Below are positions 41,465-50,395 of a stretch of 64,000 nt of DNA, in pieces. The notes beneath the pieces were generated by a model. That model searched no databases. It had not been told where the DNA came from and saw nothing but the letters and a program-made list of their open reading frames with translations. Origin of the DNA: Actinacidiphila guanduensis (GTDB taxonomy: Bacteria > Actinomycetota > Actinomycetes > Streptomycetales > Streptomycetaceae); NCBI RefSeq assembly GCF_900103985.1, contig NZ_FNIE01000024.1, positions 1-64,000 on the forward strand. The letters are read 5' to 3'. Position 1 is the first letter of the stretch. The number at the start of each line of letters is the position of its first letter. The translations under genes were made by a program, and so were the position numbers.

Positions 41465-41651
41465 GGAATCCCAGCGGCCGTGGGAGCAGACGGGCGAACG
41501 GCGGCGTGAGCCGCAGCGGATGGGCGCCGCTGCGGAGAGCCGCCGCAGCCACGTCACCCGACGTCCCCGCACACCCCTACGTACGCCGCTGCGGCTACGG
41601 CCACCGGCGCCGGTGCCGACACCCCCGCGGACGTTGCCGTGACCCTGTAAC

Positions 41652-41661
41652 CGATATATCG
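41652..41661. promoter_or_regulatory. CGATATATCG palindrome upstream of the ABC exporter operon
   Basis: This perfect 10-bp A/T-rich palindrome stands out in a very GC-rich 544-nt gap (41465-42008). It lies 348 nt before the first ABC gene. Such ATAT-centred palindromes are typical binding sites of PadR- or GntR-type repressors, but no such regulator gene is in the window. The rest of the gap shows no gene I can support. Confidence 0.4.
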
Positions 41662-42008
41662 TAGAGCGGTCGCAACTGCTCGCCCCTGAGGGCATACCCG
41701 GCCGGCCCGGACGGCCTCGCCTGCCCGGAGGGGCAGCCGCCCGTGCGGCCGCAATTCCGCTGCGCCGCACAGCCGGCGGGGGTAGGGTGGCGCGCCGCCG
41801 ACCCGGCGGCGGCACCGTCGCGGGGAGCCGCTCAACCCCGCGGCCGGCTCCCGCGTCCTCCTGGTCGGCGTCCACGCCACACCTGTGCCCGCAGGGGACC
41901 GTGGAAGCCCGCAAGGCCCGGAAGGGCCCGGAAGCAAGAACCCGGCACACCCCCCACCCCAGACGCCCGAGACGACCCGGCCGCCCTCAGACCGAGAAGG
42001 AACCCAGC

Positions 42009-43745
42009 GTGCTGATCACCCTCCTGCGGTCCCACCTGAGACCGTACACACGCCCCATCGGCGTCCTGGTGCTGCTCCAACTGCTGTCCACCCTGGGCGC
42101 CCTGTACCTGCCGACCCTCAACGCCGACATCATCGACAACGGCGTGGTCAAGGGCGACACCGGCTACATCGTGGGCCTGGGCGCCGTGATGCTCGGCGTC
42201 ACCGTGGTGCAGATGGTGTGCGCGATCGGCGCGGTGTACTTCGGCGCCCGTACCGCCATGGCCGTCGGCCGCGACATCCGCGGATCGGTCTTCCGCCAGG
42301 TGCAGCGCTTCTCCGCCCGCGAGGTCGGCCAGTTCGGCGCGCCCTCGCTGATCACCCGCACCACCAACGACGTCCAGCAGGTGCAGATGCTGGTCCTGAT
42401 GAGCTTCACGCTGATGGTGTCGGCGCCGATCATGTGCGTCGGCGGCATCGTGATGGCGCTCGGCCAGGACGTGCCGCTGTCCTCGCTGCTGCTGGCCGTC
42501 GTCCCCGTGCTCGGCATCGCGGTGAGCCTGATCGTCCGGAAGATGCGGCCGCTCTTCCGCAGCATGCAGAAGCGGCTGGACACCGTGAACCGGGTGCTGC
42601 GCGAGCAGATCACCGGCATCCGCGTGATCCGCGCCTTCGTCAAGGATGACTACGAGCAGCGCCGGTTCGACGGCGCCAACAAGGACCTGACCGCGGTGTC
42701 GCTGGCCACCGGCAGGCTGATGGCGCTGATGTTCCCGACCGTGATGGCGATCGTGAACGTCTCCAGCGTCGCCGTCCTGTGGTTCGGCGCGCACCGGATC
42801 GACAGCGGCGGGATGCAGGTGGGCGCGCTGACGGCCTTCCTCAGCTACCTGATGCAGATCCTGATGTCGGTGATGATGGCCACCTTCATGTTCATGATGG
42901 TGCCGCGCGCCGAGGTGTGCGCCGAGCGCATCCAGGAGGTGCTGCACACCGACTCCAGCGTGGTGCCGCCCCAGGTCCCGGTCACCGAACTGCGCCGGCA
43001 CGGCCACCTCCAGCTCTCCGGCGTCGACTTCGCCTACCCCGGCGCCGAGGCCGCGGTGCTGCGCGGCGTGGACATCGAGGCCCACCCCGGTCAGACCACC
43101 GCCGTGATCGGCTCCACCGGCAGCGGCAAGTCCACCCTGCTCGGCCTGATCCCGCGGCTGTACGACGCGACCGGCGGCCGCGTCCTGGTCGACGGCGAGG
43201 ACGTGCGCGTACTGGACCCGAAGGTGCTCTCCGAGACCGTCGGCCTGGTGCCGCAGAAGCCGTACCTGTTCTCCGGCACCGTCGCCAGCAACCTGCGCTA
43301 CGGCCGCCCGGACGCCACCGACGAGGAGCTGTGGCACGCGCTGGAGGTCGCGCAGGCCAAGGACTTCGTCGCCGCGCTGGAAGGCGGCCTGGAGGCGCCG
43401 ATCGCGCAGGGCGGCAGCAACGTCTCCGGCGGCCAGCGGCAGCGCCTGGCGATCGCCCGATGTCTGGTCCGCCGCCCCGAGATCTACCTCTTCGACGACT
43501 CCTTCTCCGCCCTGGACTACGCCACCGACGCGGCCCTGCGCCGGGCGCTGGCCCGCGAGACCTCGCAGGCCACCGTGGTGATCGTCGCCCAGCGGGTGTC
43601 CACCATCCGCGACGCCGACCGCATCGTGGTCCTGGACGAGGGCCGCGTGGTCGGCACCGGCACCCACGCGGAGCTGATGCGCGACAACAAGACCTACCGG
43701 GAGATCGTCCTCTCGCAGCTGACCGAGCAGGAGGCCGCGGCATGA
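42009..43745 (+). CDS. ABC exporter half-transporter, subunit 1 (TMD-NBD)
   Basis: 578 residues. Six membrane helices occupy ~1-310, then the ATPase domain. Walker A reads GSTGSGKST, the signature VSGGQRQRLAIARC, and Walker B IYLFDDSFSALD, where the catalytic Glu is replaced by Asp. GTG at 42009 has GAGAAGGAA upstream. The stop overlaps the start of the second half-transporter (ATGA), so the two form a heterodimer. Its degenerate Walker B pairs with the degenerate signature of subunit 2 to make the non-catalytic ATP site. Substrate is unknown; lipid or drug export is likely. Confidence 0.92.
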   Translation: MLITLLRSHLRPYTRPIGVLVLLQLLSTLGALYLPTLNADIIDNGVVKGDTGYIVGLGAVMLGVTVVQMVCAIGAVYFGARTAMAVGRDIRGSVFRQVQRFSAREVGQFGAPSLITRTTNDVQQVQMLVLMSFTLMVSAPIMCVGGIVMALGQDVPLSSLLLAVVPVLGIAVSLIVRKMRPLFRSMQKRLDTVNRVLREQITGIRVIRAFVKDDYEQRRFDGANKDLTAVSLATGRLMALMFPTVMAIVNVSSVAVLWFGAHRIDSGGMQVGALTAFLSYLMQILMSVMMATFMFMMVPRAEVCAERIQEVLHTDSSVVPPQVPVTELRRHGHLQLSGVDFAYPGAEAAVLRGVDIEAHPGQTTAVIGSTGSGKSTLLGLIPRLYDATGGRVLVDGEDVRVLDPKVLSETVGLVPQKPYLFSGTVASNLRYGRPDATDEELWHALEVAQAKDFVAALEGGLEAPIAQGGSNVSGGQRQRLAIARCLVRRPEIYLFDDSFSALDYATDAALRRALARETSQATVVIVAQRVSTIRDADRIVVLDEGRVVGTGTHAELMRDNKTYREIVLSQLTEQEAAA

Positions 43746-45703
43746 GCGGTACGGGAGGCGGCGCGGCCGCCAGGGGACCGCGCCCGATGGCGGGACCGGC
43801 CCGCTTCATGGGCGGCGGCCCGATCGAGCGGTCCATGGACTTCAAGGGCTCGCTGAAGCGGCTGCTCGGGATGATGCGCCCGGACCGCTTCAAGATCACC
43901 CTGCTGCTGGCCCTCGGCACGGCGAGCGTGGCGCTCGCCGTCACCGGGCCGCGCATCCTCGGCCACGCCACCGACCTGATCTTCGCCGGCGTCATCGGCC
44001 GGCAGATCCACGGCGTCTCCAAGGACCAGGCGCTGCAGGCGATGCGCGACCACGGCAACGGCGGCGTCGCCGACATGCTCAAGGGCATCGACTTCACCCC
44101 CGGCCAGGGCATGGACTTCGGCGCGATCGGCAATGTGCTGCTGCTCGCCCTCGGGGTCTACGTCGCGGCCGCGCTGCTCAGCGTGCTCCAGATGCGCACG
44201 GCCACCGGCGTCATCAACCGCGCGGTCTCCCGGCTGCGCCGCGATGTGGAGGTCAAGCTGTCGCGGCTGCCGCTGTCGTACTTCGACGGCCAGCCGCGCG
44301 GCGAGGTGCTCAGCCGCGCCACCAACGACATCGACAACATCGGCCAGACCATGCAGCAGACCATGGGGCAGCTGATCAACTCGGTGCTCACCATCGTCGG
44401 CGTGCTGGCGATGATGTTCTGGATCTCCTGGCTGCTGGCCCTGGTCGCCCTGGTGACGGTGCCGGTGACGCTGCTGGTGGCCACCCAGGTCGGCAAGCGC
44501 GCGCAGCCGCAGTTCGTCCAGCAGTGGAAGACCACCGGCAAGCTCAACGCCCACATCGAGGAGATGTACACCGGCCACTCGCTGGTGAAGGTCTTCGGCC
44601 GGGCCAAGGAGTCCGAGGAGATCTTCGACGAGGAGAACGAGGCGCTGTTCCGGTCCGGCTTCCGGGCCCAGTTCATCTCCGGCACCATCCAGCCGCTGAT
44701 GATGTTCATCGGCAACCTCAACTACGTGCTGGTGGCCGTGGTCGGCGGCCTGCGGGTGGCCTCGGGCGCGCTGTCCATCGGCGACGTGCAGGCGTTCATC
44801 CAGTACAGCCGGCAGTTCAGCCAGCCGCTCACGCAGGTGGCGAGCATGTCCAACCTGATCCAGTCCGGGGTCGCCTCGGCCGAGCGGGTCTTCGAACTCC
44901 TCGACGCCGAGGAGCAGTCGGTCGAGCCGACTGCGCCCGCGCGCCCCAAGAAGCTCCGCGGACAGGTCGCGCTGGAGGACGTCTCCTTCCGCTACCTGCC
45001 GGACAAGCCGCTCATCGACGGGCTGTCGCTGACGGTGGAGCCCGGCCACACGGTGGCGATCGTCGGCCCCACGGGCGCGGGCAAGACAACGCTGGTCAAC
45101 CTGCTGATGCGGTTCTACGAGGTCTCCGGCGGCCGGATCACCCTGGACGGGGTGGACATCGCCACGATGTCCCGCGAGGAACTGCGGGCCTCGATCGGCA
45201 TGGTGCTCCAGGACACCTGGCTGTTCGGCGGCTCGATCGCGGAGAACATCGGCTACGGCCACGAGGGCGCCACGCGCGAGGAGATCGAGGCGGCGGCCCG
45301 CGCGGCCCACGCCGACCGCTTCATCCGCACCCTGCCCGACGGCTACGACACGGTGGTGGACGACGAGGGCAGCGGGGTGAGCGCGGGCGAGAAGCAACTC
45401 ATCACGATCGCGCGGGCGTTCCTGTCCGACCCGGTGATCCTGGTGCTGGACGAGGCCACCAGCTCGGTCGACACCCGTACCGAGGTGCTGATCCAGCAGG
45501 CGATGGCCAAACTCAGCCACGGCCGCACCAGTTTCGTCATCGCCCACCGGCTCTCCACGATCCGCGACGCGGACGTCATCCTCGTCATGGAGTCCGGCGC
45601 GATCGTCGAACAGGGCACCCACGACGAGCTGCTGGCCAAGGAAGGCGCCTACGCCCGCCTGTACGCGGCGCAGTTCGCCCAGGCGGTGGCGGAGGTCGAC
45701 TGA
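43742..45703 (+). CDS. ABC exporter half-transporter, subunit 2 (TMD-NBD)
   Basis: 653 residues, with an extended N terminus and an ~80-residue insertion between helices 1 and 2 (about 70-135). Walker A is GPTGAGKTT, and Walker B LVLDEATSSVD is canonical. The signature is VSAGEKQL instead of LSGGQ. The partner supplies a normal signature, so only the ATP site with this subunit's Walker motifs should be catalytic. This asymmetry is typical of heterodimeric exporters such as BmrCD or TM287/288. A good terminator follows at 45742. Confidence 0.92.
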   Translation: MSGTGGGAAARGPRPMAGPARFMGGGPIERSMDFKGSLKRLLGMMRPDRFKITLLLALGTASVALAVTGPRILGHATDLIFAGVIGRQIHGVSKDQALQAMRDHGNGGVADMLKGIDFTPGQGMDFGAIGNVLLLALGVYVAAALLSVLQMRTATGVINRAVSRLRRDVEVKLSRLPLSYFDGQPRGEVLSRATNDIDNIGQTMQQTMGQLINSVLTIVGVLAMMFWISWLLALVALVTVPVTLLVATQVGKRAQPQFVQQWKTTGKLNAHIEEMYTGHSLVKVFGRAKESEEIFDEENEALFRSGFRAQFISGTIQPLMMFIGNLNYVLVAVVGGLRVASGALSIGDVQAFIQYSRQFSQPLTQVASMSNLIQSGVASAERVFELLDAEEQSVEPTAPARPKKLRGQVALEDVSFRYLPDKPLIDGLSLTVEPGHTVAIVGPTGAGKTTLVNLLMRFYEVSGGRITLDGVDIATMSREELRASIGMVLQDTWLFGGSIAENIGYGHEGATREEIEAAARAAHADRFIRTLPDGYDTVVDDEGSGVSAGEKQLITIARAFLSDPVILVLDEATSSVDTRTEVLIQQAMAKLSHGRTSFVIAHRLSTIRDADVILVMESGAIVEQGTHDELLAKEGAYARLYAAQFAQAVAEVD

Positions 45704-45741
45704 GCAGCAGGCCGGCGGGCGCGGTCCCGTCGAGCCGCCAC

Positions 45742-45774
45742 GGTGGCCGGTCCCGCGGGGGCCGGCCACCTTTT
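45742..45774 (+). terminator. hairpin terminator after ABC exporter
   Basis: GGTGGCCGG (45742-45750) pairs with CCGGCCACC (45762-45770), followed directly by TTTT. It begins 38 nt after the stop. Confidence 0.75.
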
Positions 45775-45921
45775 GCGTCACAGCGCGTTCCCGATTGCCA
45801 ACGGAGCGTCAAAAGCACCTCGTCATCGGGCAAAGTCGGCAACAGCCCTCCCGCCTCCGGATGAACTGGGGCACGACCGACCGGAGCGACTGGCGCGGCC
45901 ACTGTGACAGGGGGGAACGGG

Positions 45922-47943
45922 ATGGGCGATTTCTCGGGCATCGACCCGCAGGCGCTCCAGGGCATGATCACGTCCTTCGCGAAGGACAAGGACCATCTGC
46001 GGGGCCGCGCCTCGGAGTTCCGCACACGGTTCGCCGCCCTGGGCCTGGACACCGGGCCGCTCGCCGAGATCGTCGGCATCTGCGGCTGGCTGGACGACCA
46101 ACTGCCGGGCCTGAGAAGGCGGCACACCCTGGCGGTGGCGATGGACCGCACCGCGGGCAAGGACCACTTGGTGCACGTGCCCGAGCCGGTCCTCAGCACG
46201 AGCGCCGCGCAATCCGACGGCAAGGCGCTCGCCGAGCGCCTCAACCACAACACGGGCGGCGACGCCAAGGCCGGCCAGGCGTACCACGACATGGCCCTCG
46301 AACTGGCCGCGCGCAAGGACGACCCGGACTTCTGCTCGGCCTTCTACGCGAACCTGAACCCGGTGGTGGCCAACGAGTTGCCGCAGGACCTCTCCGGCGC
46401 GGGGAGCGGTACGGCGGCCGCCGATCTGAGGATCTACAGTCACGCGTTCGCGACCGCCGTCAGTGCCCAGCACCCCGCACCGGGCTTCGACAAGCTCAAG
46501 AAGGCATACCTCACGCCGGTGCCCGGCAACGACAGCCAGATCGCGTGGAACCGGGCCGCGATGCTGTCGGCCGGCGACTTCCCCAGCGACTTCCTCGCCA
46601 AGGCGGTCCGCGCGAACGGCCTGGACCGGCTCGCCAAGGACCCGAAAGGGGACTATCGCAGTCTCACCACGGTGTCGGCGCCCCTCGGGCTGCCCAACGA
46701 CCTTGTCGCCTTGGGCCTGCAGGACCTCTCCCGCAACGGCCGGGCCGCCTTCGACGCCGTTGCCCAGATGGGCGACCCCGACAACCCCGATCTGCAGGGC
46801 CACTTGTCCTCCCTGATGACCTACGGCCACCGCAACAGCGAAGTGCAGACAGCGCTGGGCGCGATGATGGACACCGCCTCGGGCGTCCACGGCACCACGG
46901 ACTCCCACGGCCTCTGGCACGTGGACGCCTCCTACAAGCCGAACCCCTGGGAGCAGAACTTCGCCTACTGCGCGATCCTCGCGGCGGCGAACACGAAGGA
47001 CACGCTGGGCTTCAACGGCAACTTCAAGTCCGACATGGGGCGGTTGGCAGCCACGTACGCACCGGAGTTCGCAACGGCGGGGAACGTGATGGACGCCGTT
47101 GCCTCCGACGATTCGTCCTTCGGAGCGCCGAGTGACGAGAGCTATCACGAACTCCCTGGCCTTGAACCGGCGTTCCACCTCGGTGGCGTGGACACCTACA
47201 ACTTCCTGAAGATCTTCGCCGACGCCGACGCCCATTCCGCGCCCTACGACGAGGCGATGGGCAACCTCCAGCACGACGTGCTTCTACGGGCCGCGCGCAT
47301 GGACAAGGAAGGGCTGATCAAGGACACGCCAGGCGGCGCCAACTACTTCAACCGAGCGGCCAAGGCATTCGGCAACGTGTCGAGGCTGGAGTACAACGCC
47401 ACAGTGAAAGTGCGTGGCGAAAGCGACGAGCAGGTGGACGCCTTCCGCGAGAACCTCAAGGCCGGTCTCATCCTGCCGATGGAGATGGTGGGTGAGCCGG
47501 ACTGGAGTTACGGCCCGACGATGCTGTGGCGTGCCTTCACCTGGGGCGGCAAGGAGTTCGGCCTCACGACAGCCATCAGTATGACTGCGGGACCGGAGGA
47601 GTTGGAGGGCGTGGAGGAGAAGAACATCGAGATGCTCGAGGCGTCCCGCTACAACACCGCCTCGATCCTCGTGGAGGCCGGCTGGCCGACTACGGACATC
47701 CCGTCGGACCTGCGGGACAAGGACGGCAAGCTCAAGCCGTTCGAGGAACTGAGCGACAGTGCGGACCCGGAGAAGGCCGAGGAGCAGCGCGCGGACCGGC
47801 TCGGCCAGTTCGACAGGTGGCTCGCAGACCAGGACATCCCCGTGGGGACCTCTACCTTCCACGACCGCGAGGAGGAGGGCTCGGGACTCCTGACCAGCGC
47901 TCAGGCGGACGCTGTCGCACACGCGGCCGAGAAGGGGGACTGA
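45922..47943 (+). CDS. large hypothetical protein, possibly WXG100/ESX-associated (DUF6571-like)
   Basis: 673 residues. ATG 45922 is chosen for the AGGGGGGAA tract just upstream; GTG 45904 would add six residues. The N terminus (GDFSGIDPQALQGMITSFAKDKDHL) resembles the helical start of WXG100-like proteins. The rest is helical, with SHAFATAVSAQ and LMTYGHRNSEVQTALGAMM segments, and no membrane helix or signal peptide. I associate this pattern with actinobacterial DUF6571-type proteins of unknown function, perhaps secreted through an ESX system. Codon bias is softer than that of its neighbours. Convergent with a lipoprotein gene. Confidence 0.7.
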   Translation: MGDFSGIDPQALQGMITSFAKDKDHLRGRASEFRTRFAALGLDTGPLAEIVGICGWLDDQLPGLRRRHTLAVAMDRTAGKDHLVHVPEPVLSTSAAQSDGKALAERLNHNTGGDAKAGQAYHDMALELAARKDDPDFCSAFYANLNPVVANELPQDLSGAGSGTAAADLRIYSHAFATAVSAQHPAPGFDKLKKAYLTPVPGNDSQIAWNRAAMLSAGDFPSDFLAKAVRANGLDRLAKDPKGDYRSLTTVSAPLGLPNDLVALGLQDLSRNGRAAFDAVAQMGDPDNPDLQGHLSSLMTYGHRNSEVQTALGAMMDTASGVHGTTDSHGLWHVDASYKPNPWEQNFAYCAILAAANTKDTLGFNGNFKSDMGRLAATYAPEFATAGNVMDAVASDDSSFGAPSDESYHELPGLEPAFHLGGVDTYNFLKIFADADAHSAPYDEAMGNLQHDVLLRAARMDKEGLIKDTPGGANYFNRAAKAFGNVSRLEYNATVKVRGESDEQVDAFRENLKAGLILPMEMVGEPDWSYGPTMLWRAFTWGGKEFGLTTAISMTAGPEELEGVEEKNIEMLEASRYNTASILVEAGWPTTDIPSDLRDKDGKLKPFEELSDSADPEKAEEQRADRLGQFDRWLADQDIPVGTSTFHDREEEGSGLLTSAQADAVAHAAEKGD

Positions 47944-47958
47944 CGCGCAATCCTGCTG

Positions 47959-48480
47959 TCAGGACGTGCGCAGGCAGTCCGTCGTGCTCTCCAGCACGAG
48001 GACGAACGCTCCGGAATCCGCCTTCCCCGTGATGAGGGCGCGGGCGTGATGCCGGCTGCTGGTCGCCTTCTCGCTGACGGTGACCGGACCTTGGTCCTTT
48101 TCCGTCCTGCTCCCCGGTACATAGACCTTGGACTGGTCGAGGAAGCCCGCCAGGCTCTCCACCTCACCCAGCATGAAACCGGGATCGGTCACGCCCTTGC
48201 CGGTCCTGCGCTGCATGGTGGTGTAGACCCGGCGTGCCTTGCCCTTGCCGCAGGAAATGTCCTTCGAACCGTCCGACGTCACGGTGAACGGCGGCGTCAG
48301 TTCGTTCTGCGCCATGTAACCCTTGACCGCCGCCTGAAGGTCGGCCTGCAAATCCTTCCCCGCCTGCGCCGCGGTCGGGCCCGAGGGGGACGAGGAGCAG
48401 GCCGTGGTCGCGAGGAGCAGCGCTGCGAGCAGTGCGGCGGATGCGGCTGGGCGGGCGGCCGTTGCTGGAGTTCCCTTCAC
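47959..48480 (-). CDS. secreted lipoprotein, hypothetical
   Basis: 173 residues from GTG 48480. A signal peptide ends LLLATTAC|SSS, a lipobox. The mature domain is beta-rich with two conserved-looking cysteines (DISCGKG and TTDCLRTS) that may form a disulfide. It converges on the 673-residue gene with 15 nt between stops; relatives of such pairs often occur together, so the lipoprotein may be its surface partner. No family name recognised. Confidence 0.75.
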   Translation of the reverse strand: MKGTPATAARPAASAALLAALLLATTACSSSPSGPTAAQAGKDLQADLQAAVKGYMAQNELTPPFTVTSDGSKDISCGKGKARRVYTTMQRRTGKGVTDPGFMLGEVESLAGFLDQSKVYVPGSRTEKDQGPVTVSEKATSSRHHARALITGKADSGAFVLVLESTTDCLRTS

Positions 48481-48599
48481 CCGGTCACGCTATCGGGACG
48501 GCCCGTGACCCTACCGGTACGTGGGGCGTTCTTGGCAACGTCTTTGCGCGGGCGGCCGGGCGCGGGCAGCATCTGGCGGGGCGGCAGGCCGGAGCGGCC

Positions 48600-49427
48600 T
48601 CAGGCCACCGGCGGGCCCTGGATGTAGCGGCCCTGGGCGTCGTACGGCCACGCGTTGGCCTTGCAGCCGTGCAGGCCGTCGATCTGCTGCATCATCACGG
48701 GGGCGAGCCTGCCGGGGCCGGGGCAGCCCTCGTGGCCGTGGCCGATGCGGTGGCCGACCTCGTGGTTGATGATCAGCGCGCGGTAGTCCTGGATGGGGCC
48801 GGGGAATTCGGGCGAGCCCAGCAGCCAGCGCTTGAGGTTGACCACCACGGTGGGCCCGACGTCGCAGTTGACCTCGCCGTGGGTGTGCAGCCCCGCGGCA
48901 CCGCAGATGGCGTCCACCGTGTCGGGTGTGGCGATCTTGATCACGAAGTCGGCCGGGCCGGAGGAGACGAGCTGGAAGCCGTCGCGGCCGTCGTCGGTCC
49001 AGCCGCGCGGGTCGGCCAGGATGCCCTGGATCTCGCGGGCCGCGTCGGCGGCGGAGATGTCGGCCCCGCCCTCGACCTGCACCTCATAGCGGCGTATGTG
49101 GCCCGACCCCGCCGGCTTCGCCGAGGCGTCGGCGGTGGTGAAGGAGCCGGTGCCGTGCTGCGGCACCGAGGAGGTGGCGGTCGCGGACGGCGTAGCGGTC
49201 GCGGTCCGGGTGGGCGCGTCGGTCGTCGGGACCGGGGCCGTCGTGGACAGGTCGTACGTCCGCGTGTCCGCCTCGGCCGAGCGCCCCGGCCGTACCGCGA
49301 AGGCGGCCATGGCGACGAGCACGGCGAGGAGGAGCCCGACGACGAGGAAGATGCCGCGGCCGCCGCGGGCCCGCCCGCCCGCGTGCGCCGCCTTGGCGCT
49401 CCCGTTGCCCCTGCGTGTCCCGCCCAT
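48600..49427 (-). CDS. DUF3152 metalloprotease-like secreted protein
   Basis: 275 residues. A basic N terminus and one membrane segment (GIFLVVGLLLAVLVAMAAFAV) are followed by a Thr/Pro/Ala-rich linker and the DUF3152 domain. That domain contains NHEVGHRIGHGHEGC, an HExGHxxGH zinc-protease-like motif, plus paired cysteines (ICGAAG, VNCDVG, HEGCPG, LHGCKA). The ATG at 49427 has GGGGAAG upstream. It probably sits outside the membrane as a zinc hydrolase; the substrate is unknown. Confidence 0.85.
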   Translation of the reverse strand: MGGTRRGNGSAKAAHAGGRARGGRGIFLVVGLLLAVLVAMAAFAVRPGRSAEADTRTYDLSTTAPVPTTDAPTRTATATPSATATSSVPQHGTGSFTTADASAKPAGSGHIRRYEVQVEGGADISAADAAREIQGILADPRGWTDDGRDGFQLVSSGPADFVIKIATPDTVDAICGAAGLHTHGEVNCDVGPTVVVNLKRWLLGSPEFPGPIQDYRALIINHEVGHRIGHGHEGCPGPGRLAPVMMQQIDGLHGCKANAWPYDAQGRYIQGPPVA

Positions 49428-49672
49428 ACCGCTTCCCCTTCGACGACCGGCGGGCCCGGCGGCCGCAGCCGCCCGATGCCCTTCCGGTCGCCACCCTCGT
49501 GGCGCCACATGATGGGCCCTGGCCCAATCGGTCACGTATCGGTAACGGCCGGTGAAGGTCCGCTGCTGGGCGGCGGTGGGGGCCGGGCGCCCATGTGACC
49601 GTTCTGCAACAGTCGCCGCCCGCGGGCCGCCCACAGGCCCGTCACCGCGCCGGCCCGCCCATACTGAGGGGC

Positions 49673-50362
49673 GTGTCCGACGTCCTGCTGATCGAAGACG
49701 ACCCCGCCGTCCGGCAGGGTGTCACGTGGGGGCTCCGGCACCGGGGGCACCGCGTCACGGCGGCGGCCACCGGCGAAGAGGGCCTGGCCGCGCTGCGCTC
49801 GCACCGCCCCGACGTGGCCGTGCTCGACCTGATGCTGCCGGGCATGACGGGCCTGGACGTGCTCAAGCGGATCCGGGACCGCGACCAGCTCCCCATCATC
49901 ATCGTCACCGCCCGCGGCGACGACGTGGACGTGGTGCTCGGCCTGGAGACGGGCGCGGACGACTACGTGATCAAGCCCGTGCAGGCCGGTGTGCTGGAGG
50001 CCCGCATCCGCGCCGTGCTGCGCCGCTTCGGTCCCGAGGCCGCGGTGCCGGCCCATCTGCGGCCCCGCAGCTACGGCGAGCTGACCATCGACCGGGCCGC
50101 CTACACCGTCACCCGCAACGGCGAGCCGGTGCCGCTCGGCCCCTCCGAACTGCGCCTGCTGCTCGCGCTGTCCGCGGCCCCGGGCCAGGTGCTCAGCCGC
50201 CAGCAGCTGCTGGAGCAGGTCTGGGAGCACAGCTACCACGGCGATGTCCGGCTGGTGGACGCCTGTGTGAAGCGGCTGCGGGGCAAACTCGGCGAGACGA
50301 GCGGCGGTGCCCGGTACGTGGAGACGGTCCGCGGCTTCGGCTACCGCTTCCGTGCCGGATGA
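49673..50362 (+). CDS. OmpR/PhoB-type response regulator
   Basis: 229 residues. In the receiver domain VLLIEDDPA holds the acidic pair, VAVLDLMLPG the phosphorylated Asp, and DDYVIKPV the switch Lys. The C-terminal winged helix ends DACVKRLRGKLGE...ETVRGFGYRF. The GTG at 49673 follows CTGAGGGG. The sensor kinase gene starts 33 nt downstream. Together with the following lipoprotein the set recalls envelope-sensing systems such as CseBC or MtrAB-LpqB, but I cannot assign it to either. Confidence 0.92.
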   Translation: MSDVLLIEDDPAVRQGVTWGLRHRGHRVTAAATGEEGLAALRSHRPDVAVLDLMLPGMTGLDVLKRIRDRDQLPIIIVTARGDDVDVVLGLETGADDYVIKPVQAGVLEARIRAVLRRFGPEAAVPAHLRPRSYGELTIDRAAYTVTRNGEPVPLGPSELRLLLALSAAPGQVLSRQQLLEQVWEHSYHGDVRLVDACVKRLRGKLGETSGGARYVETVRGFGYRFRAG

Positions 50363-50395
50363 GGGCCCGATGAGGGCCGGATCGCGGGGGACCCG

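Noticed and set aside
41554-41937. Possible small gene between xylB and the ABC exporter
   Set aside because: The product is Arg/Pro/Gly/Ala low-complexity in every frame and no start has a supporting ribosome-binding site.
41880-41960. Resemblance to the GGAAGG-type loop of small SRP RNA (CCGGAAGGGCCCGGAAGCA)
   Set aside because: The flanking arms do not pair into the required hairpin and the conserved GGTCCGGAAGGAAGCAG core is not present.
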